Assembly (NCBI GenBank): GCA_016709965.1
Contig: JADJLT010000006.1
Location: forward strand, 620,001 to 684,000
DNA length: 64,000 nt
Direction: 5' to 3'
Origin: Betaproteobacteria bacterium
GTDB taxonomy: Bacteria > Pseudomonadota > Gammaproteobacteria > Burkholderiales > Rhodocyclaceae
Positions 60,981-64,000 of the stretch are shown here, one piece after another. Under the pieces are notes generated by a model that made no database searches, was not told where the DNA came from, and was given only the letters and a program-made list of their open reading frames with translations. Within the stretch, counting starts at the first letter, position 1, and every line of letters starts with the position of its first letter. The position numbers and the translations under genes are program-made.

Positions 60981-61118
60981 ATGAATTACCCGGAAATAAC
61001 GTCTGTCAGCATGCCCACCGCACGACCGGAATGTTTCGCTGCGGAAATTTGTGCATCCATTCTCAGTGAATGTGCGTATGGAGCAGTGAGTGGCATCAAC
61101 GAGCAGGGGGAAGCATGA
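60981..61118 (+). CDS. 45-residue small ORF coupled to the FAD oxidoreductase
   Basis: ATG 60981 follows AAGGAGAG at 6 nt, a better ribosome-binding site than most genes here. It reads MNYPEITSVSMPTARPECFA then AEICASILSECAYGAVSGIN and ends EQGEA. The TGA overlaps the next ATG (ATGA), so it is placed for translational coupling. Three Cys (18, 24, 31), no membrane span. Not recognised; it may be a leader peptide or a small protein. Confidence 0.5.
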   Translation: MNYPEITSVSMPTARPECFAAEICASILSECAYGAVSGINEQGEA

Positions 61119-62422
61119 ACAGGAAGCAACGCGTCGCCGTCGTCGGCGCCGGCATCTCGGGGTTGGCCAGCGCCTGGTTGCTGAGTCGCGACCATGAAGT
61201 CACGCTGTTCGAGGCCGGAGCCTACCTCGGCGGCCATACCAACACCATCGATGTCACCCTGGAAGGCCGGACGCACCCGGTGGATACCGGCTTTCTTGTC
61301 TTCAACGAAAAGACCTACCCGAACCTGATCGCAATGTTCGAGCTATTGGGCGTCGATAGCGTCGAGACAGAAATGTCCTTCGCCGTCAGCCTCGAAAACC
61401 CGGATCTGGAATGGGCTGGCAGCAATCTGGCCACGGTATTCGGGCAGAAACGAAATCTGGTCCGTCGACAGTTCTGGTCCATGCTTTCCGACATCCTGCG
61501 CTTCAATCGCGAAAGCATGGCGTGGCTGGCATCGCATCCGGACAACCAGCGCAGCCTGCGCGATTTTTTGGCGGAAGGTCGCTATTCCGGCGCATTTTCG
61601 GACTGGTACCTGCTGCCGATGGCCGCCGCGATCTGGTCGTGTCCGACCGGGCAGATGCTCGACATGCCGCTTGCCACCTTCATTCGCTTCTGCCAGAACC
61701 ATGGCTTGTTGCAGGTTTTCGACCGGCCGATGTGGCGGACCGTGAAAGGTGGCGGCCGGGCGTATGTACGGAAGATTGCGACGCAGCTTGAAGACGTTCG
61801 GCTGGCTTGCCCGGTCTTTGCGGTGACACCCGATGGCAATTCGGTGAAATTGACGCATGTTCACGGCAGTGAGCGTTTTGATCAGGTGGTCATGGCTTGC
61901 CACAGCGATCAGTCGCTGGCCATTCTTGGCTATGCCGCCTCTGATGCCCAGCGCGAAGTGCTCTCAGCCATTCGTTACCAGCCCAATCGCGCGATGTTGC
62001 ACACTGACCGCGCCTTGCTGCCGCGTGACGAGAAGCTGTGGTCGGCCTGGAACTATTTTGCTGGTCGCGGTGAACCCGGCGATCAGCCGGTCGGTGTGTC
62101 ATACCTGATCAACAAATTGCAACCTTTGCCCTTCAAGACGCCAGTCGTGGTCACGCTCAACCCGGCACGTGAGCCTGATCCGGCCAAGGTGATTGCCGAG
62201 TTCGACTACGCACATCCAATTTTCGATGGCCCGGCGATTGCCGCACAGCAACGGCTGGCTTCGGTGCAGGGCGAAAATGGTATCTGGCTGGCCGGTGCCT
62301 GGGGTAGTTACGGCTTCCACGAGGATGGCCTGAAATCTGCGCTCCGCGTGGTCAACGGCATGGGTGTCCGCGCCCCGTGGCAGGGTGAAGCGGTCGCCGC
62401 GCGTCAGTTGGAACGTGCCTGA
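61115..62422 (+). CDS. FAD-dependent oxidoreductase (amine-oxidase family)
   Basis: 435 residues from ATG 61115 (MNRKQRVAVVGAGISGLASA). N-terminal FAD fold VVGAGISGLASAWLL, GGHTNTIDVTLEGRTHPVDT and C-terminal WLAGAWGSYGFHEDGLKSAL match the NAD(P)-binding/FAD protein that precedes DUF1365 and cyclopropane-synthase-like genes in many proteobacteria. The exact reaction is unknown; a role in fatty-acyl modification is inferred from the neighbours. Confidence 0.92.
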   Translation: MNRKQRVAVVGAGISGLASAWLLSRDHEVTLFEAGAYLGGHTNTIDVTLEGRTHPVDTGFLVFNEKTYPNLIAMFELLGVDSVETEMSFAVSLENPDLEWAGSNLATVFGQKRNLVRRQFWSMLSDILRFNRESMAWLASHPDNQRSLRDFLAEGRYSGAFSDWYLLPMAAAIWSCPTGQMLDMPLATFIRFCQNHGLLQVFDRPMWRTVKGGGRAYVRKIATQLEDVRLACPVFAVTPDGNSVKLTHVHGSERFDQVVMACHSDQSLAILGYAASDAQREVLSAIRYQPNRAMLHTDRALLPRDEKLWSAWNYFAGRGEPGDQPVGVSYLINKLQPLPFKTPVVVTLNPAREPDPAKVIAEFDYAHPIFDGPAIAAQQRLASVQGENGIWLAGAWGSYGFHEDGLKSALRVVNGMGVRAPWQGEAVAARQLERA

Positions 62423-62429
62423 GGCTGCC

Positions 62430-63458
62430 ATGAACAAGCCGCGAATTTTCCTCGGCAACGTGATGCACCGGCGGCTACGGCCGGCCGTCAATGCGTTTGT
62501 CTATCCGGTCTTCTACATTCAGTTGCCGGTACGACATCCGGAATTGGCAAATTGCCCGATTTTTTCGGTTGACCGCAGCAATCTGCTCAGCTTCCGCACC
62601 AAGGATCACGGTGCGCGCGATGGTAGTCCGCTATTGCCGTGGATACAGGCCCAACTGCGCCAGCGTGGCCTGCCGGACGATGGTGAAATCACGCTGCAAT
62701 GCTTTCCGCGGGTTTTTGGCTACGTCTTCAATCCAGTCAGTTTCTGGTTCTGCCGCAATATCGAGGGGGCGCTAATTGCCGTGCTGGCCGAGGTCAACAA
62801 TACCTTCGGCGGCCGCCACAGCTATCTGCTGCACAACGCCGACGGCTCACCCTTGCGCGATGGTCAGGAAATCTGCGCCAGCAAGGAATTCCACGTCTCG
62901 CCCTTTAATGAAATCGAAGGCGGTTACCGTTTCCGCTTCCACCTCGATCGCCCGCTTCCGCTGGCCCGCATCGATTACGACGATGCCGAAGGCGAGTTGC
63001 TGCTCACTTCAATTTCCGGAAAGCCGCGCGCCTGGTCTACCGCCGCCTTGCTTGGCGCTTTCCTGAAAATGCCTTTTCTCACCGCCGGCGTGATGTTCCG
63101 CATCCACTGGCAAGCCGTGAAACTCTGGCTGAAAGGGGTGCCATTCCGTGGCGCCCACGTCTCTCAACCCATAGGGCGTATTCACAGCAAGCGGTGGGAC
63201 TGCGTTTGCCGGGACGGGATGGACGCCAAGGCACGAGGCGCTGGGAATGGTTCCTCCATTCCCGAGCCGAGTAACGCCGGCGACCGTCCGCCCCGGCAAA
63301 CCCGAAGGGCAAGGGTCTGGCGGGGCGCATTGCTGCGTTGCCGCTCGCTTGTGCAGATTACGGCACGGCACGACCGGCGCCTGGCACTGCATCCCCGCCA
63401 GACCCTTGCGCAGCCCACCGCTTACTGTGAACACGCCCTAAAGGAACCCACCAAATGA
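62430..63458 (+). CDS. DUF1365 protein with an in-frame 89-codon insertion at its C-terminus
   Basis: 342 residues from ATG 62430. The DUF1365 body (FLGNVMHRRLRPAVNAFVYP, CFPRVFGYVFNPVSFWFC, SKEFHVSPFNEIEGGYRFRF) runs to about residue 240. Residues 249-337 are encoded by a 267-bp mobile element, after which the original end KEPTK resumes. Removing it gives a 253-residue protein. The TGA still overlaps the next ATG (ATGA). Function unknown; the family occurs with cyclopropane-fatty-acid genes. The extra Arg/Cys-rich tail may disturb folding. Confidence 0.9.
   Translation: MNKPRIFLGNVMHRRLRPAVNAFVYPVFYIQLPVRHPELANCPIFSVDRSNLLSFRTKDHGARDGSPLLPWIQAQLRQRGLPDDGEITLQCFPRVFGYVFNPVSFWFCRNIEGALIAVLAEVNNTFGGRHSYLLHNADGSPLRDGQEICASKEFHVSPFNEIEGGYRFRFHLDRPLPLARIDYDDAEGELLLTSISGKPRAWSTAALLGAFLKMPFLTAGVMFRIHWQAVKLWLKGVPFRGAHVSQPIGRIHSKRWDCVCRDGMDAKARGAGNGSSIPEPSNAGDRPPRQTRRARVWRGALLRCRSLVQITARHDRRLALHPRQTLAQPTAYCEHALKEPTK
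62551..62581 (+). repeat. dispersed GTTGACCG-type repeat, copy F (inside the DUF1365 gene)
   Basis: ATTGCCCGAT, T-run, CGGTTGACCGCAGCAA, coding for PIFSVDRSN. The T-run plus motif is as good as in the intergenic copies. Confidence 0.5.
63172..63440. mobile_element. miniature inverted-repeat element inserted in the DUF1365 gene
   Basis: Ends are inverted: GGGCGTATTCACAGCAAGCG at 63174 onward and, from the other side, GGGCGTGTTCACAGTAAGCG from 63438 back; pairing continues as GGTGGG(A)CTGCG, about 30 bp with two mismatches and one indel. TA flanks both ends, as in IS630/Tc1-type insertions. The interior folds into two hairpins: TTTGCCGGG/CCCGGCAAA (63205-63300) with inner GGGAATGG/CCATTCCC, and a perfect 17-bp stem (63309-63325 with 63393-63409). 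It encodes no transposase. Confidence 0.85.
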
Positions 63459-64000
63459 ACACGATGACTCTGCGCGCTACCGACCAACTCGCCCGCGACA
63501 CCCGTCTGGTCTTCGAATTACTGGAAAAGCTGCAAGGCGGCATGTTGGAAATCCGCTTGCCCGGGGGCGACTGCCGCCTGTTTGGTGACGGCGAGCATGG
63601 TGTCACCCTGCACGTCCACGACGAAGCCATGTTTGGGCAGGTGCTGGCCAAGGGGGACATCGGTCTGACCGAAGCCTACCTGGATGGGCAGTGGGATTCG
63701 CCGGATATTACCGGCCTGATGACGCTGCTGGCGGCTAACCGTGAGCAGTTGAAAAAGGCCGTCTATGGCTCATGGCGCAATCTGCTGGCCGCGCGTGTCC
63801 GCCACTGGCTGAACAGCAACAGCCGCAGCGGCAGCAAGCGCAACATTATGGCGCACTACGATCTGGGCAACGACTTCTACAAACTGTGGCTCGATCCGAG
63901 CATGAGCTATTCCGCCGCGGTCTATCGCGATGCCGATGATGGCTCGCTGGAAGCCGCGCAGCATGCCAAGTACCGCCGGATCCTGAATTGCCTGAAGGCG
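63455..64000 (+). CDS. cyclopropane-fatty-acyl-phospholipid synthase-like methyltransferase (3' end outside window)
   Basis: 182 residues visible from ATG 63455, open to the window end. FGDGEHGVTLHVHDEAMFGQ, KGDIGLTEAYLDGQWDSPDI and NIMAHYDLGNDFYKLWLDPS followed by MSYSAAVY are diagnostic of the Cfa family, which adds a methylene group from SAM to unsaturated phospholipid chains. Overlaps DUF1365 by ATGA. The SAM-binding core lies mostly beyond the window. Confidence 0.93.
   Translation, partial: MNTMTLRATDQLARDTRLVFELLEKLQGGMLEIRLPGGDCRLFGDGEHGVTLHVHDEAMFGQVLAKGDIGLTEAYLDGQWDSPDITGLMTLLAANREQLKKAVYGSWRNLLAARVRHWLNSNSRSGSKRNIMAHYDLGNDFYKLWLDPSMSYSAAVYRDADDGSLEAAQHAKYRRILNCLKA

Noticed and set aside
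1..64000. CRISPR arrays, rRNA/tRNA genes, prophage or plasmid functions
   Set aside because: No regularly spaced identical repeats, no RNA gene signatures and no phage or replication proteins were seen.

Overview
The window looks like a chromosomal segment of a betaproteobacterium, most likely Rhodocyclales (Dechloromonas/Azonexus-like). This rests on gene order and protein families: pepA-holC, divergent lptFG, an ilvBHC-pssA-leuA block, rpsP-rimM-trmD-rplS, dxs-ispA-xseB with folE2, ribF-ileS-lspA-fkpB-ispH, a fimT-pilV-pilW-pilX-pilY1-pilE minor-pilin operon, and argD-argF-argG beside DUF3579. No rRNA, tRNA, CRISPR array or prophage was recognised. No gene-free stretch exceeds about 300 bases apart from the non-coding ends of the mobile elements.

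Layout. 1-6479: pepA-holC and a small acidic protein leftward, lptF-lptG rightward, then a leftward unit of ECF-type sigma factor, DUF3619 membrane protein, DUF3106 exported protein and RDD membrane protein that looks like a sigma/anti-sigma/sensor set. 6531-12354: branched-chain amino-acid genes with pssA. 12332-15640: DUF2069, WrbA-like flavoprotein, YihY-like membrane protein and a 505-residue protein with a degenerate PilZ-like region. 15734-17006: an intact ISAs1-family insertion with perfect 18-bp ends and a 10-bp target duplication, just upstream of the rpsP promoter. 17048-19077: ribosomal/tRNA-modification operon. 19158-22992: isoprenoid and folate genes. 23054-26416: Rieske oxygenase, EamA transporter, SpoIIAA-like protein and rhodanese. 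26615-33966: a large chemoreceptor, queG, tsaE, amiC and a diguanylate cyclase. 34130-39682: the ribF-to-ispH operon. 39696-46621: type IV minor pilins. 46772-52201: rpsT, arginine genes and small housekeeping genes. 52288-59279: amidotransferase, aspartic protease, NudL, CobD/CbiB-like protein, thiolase and the CP-ATP-grasp/alpha-E pair.

The most interesting part is 59379-64000. A MerR-type regulator with the cobalamin-binding signatures of CarH/LitR light sensors (Wx9EH and ExHxxG) is divergent from an operon of exported glutathione peroxidase, a 45-residue small ORF, an FAD oxidoreductase, a DUF1365 protein and a cyclopropane-fatty-acid-synthase-like methyltransferase cut by the window end. 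The shared promoter has a perfect TTGACA box at 17 bp from TATCTT, overlaid by ACA steps spaced exactly 11 bp. That is the expected layout of a CarH-type operator. It suggests light- or B12-controlled membrane-lipid remodelling and peroxide defence.

Two further features stand out. A 267-bp structured miniature element with about 30-bp inverted ends sits inside the DUF1365 gene. It is flanked by TA and inserted in frame, adding exactly 89 codons while keeping the original ATGA overlap with the next gene. A dispersed motif (T-run followed by CGGTTGACCG and AGCAA) recurs at least six times, mostly in intergenic gaps but also inside two genes.
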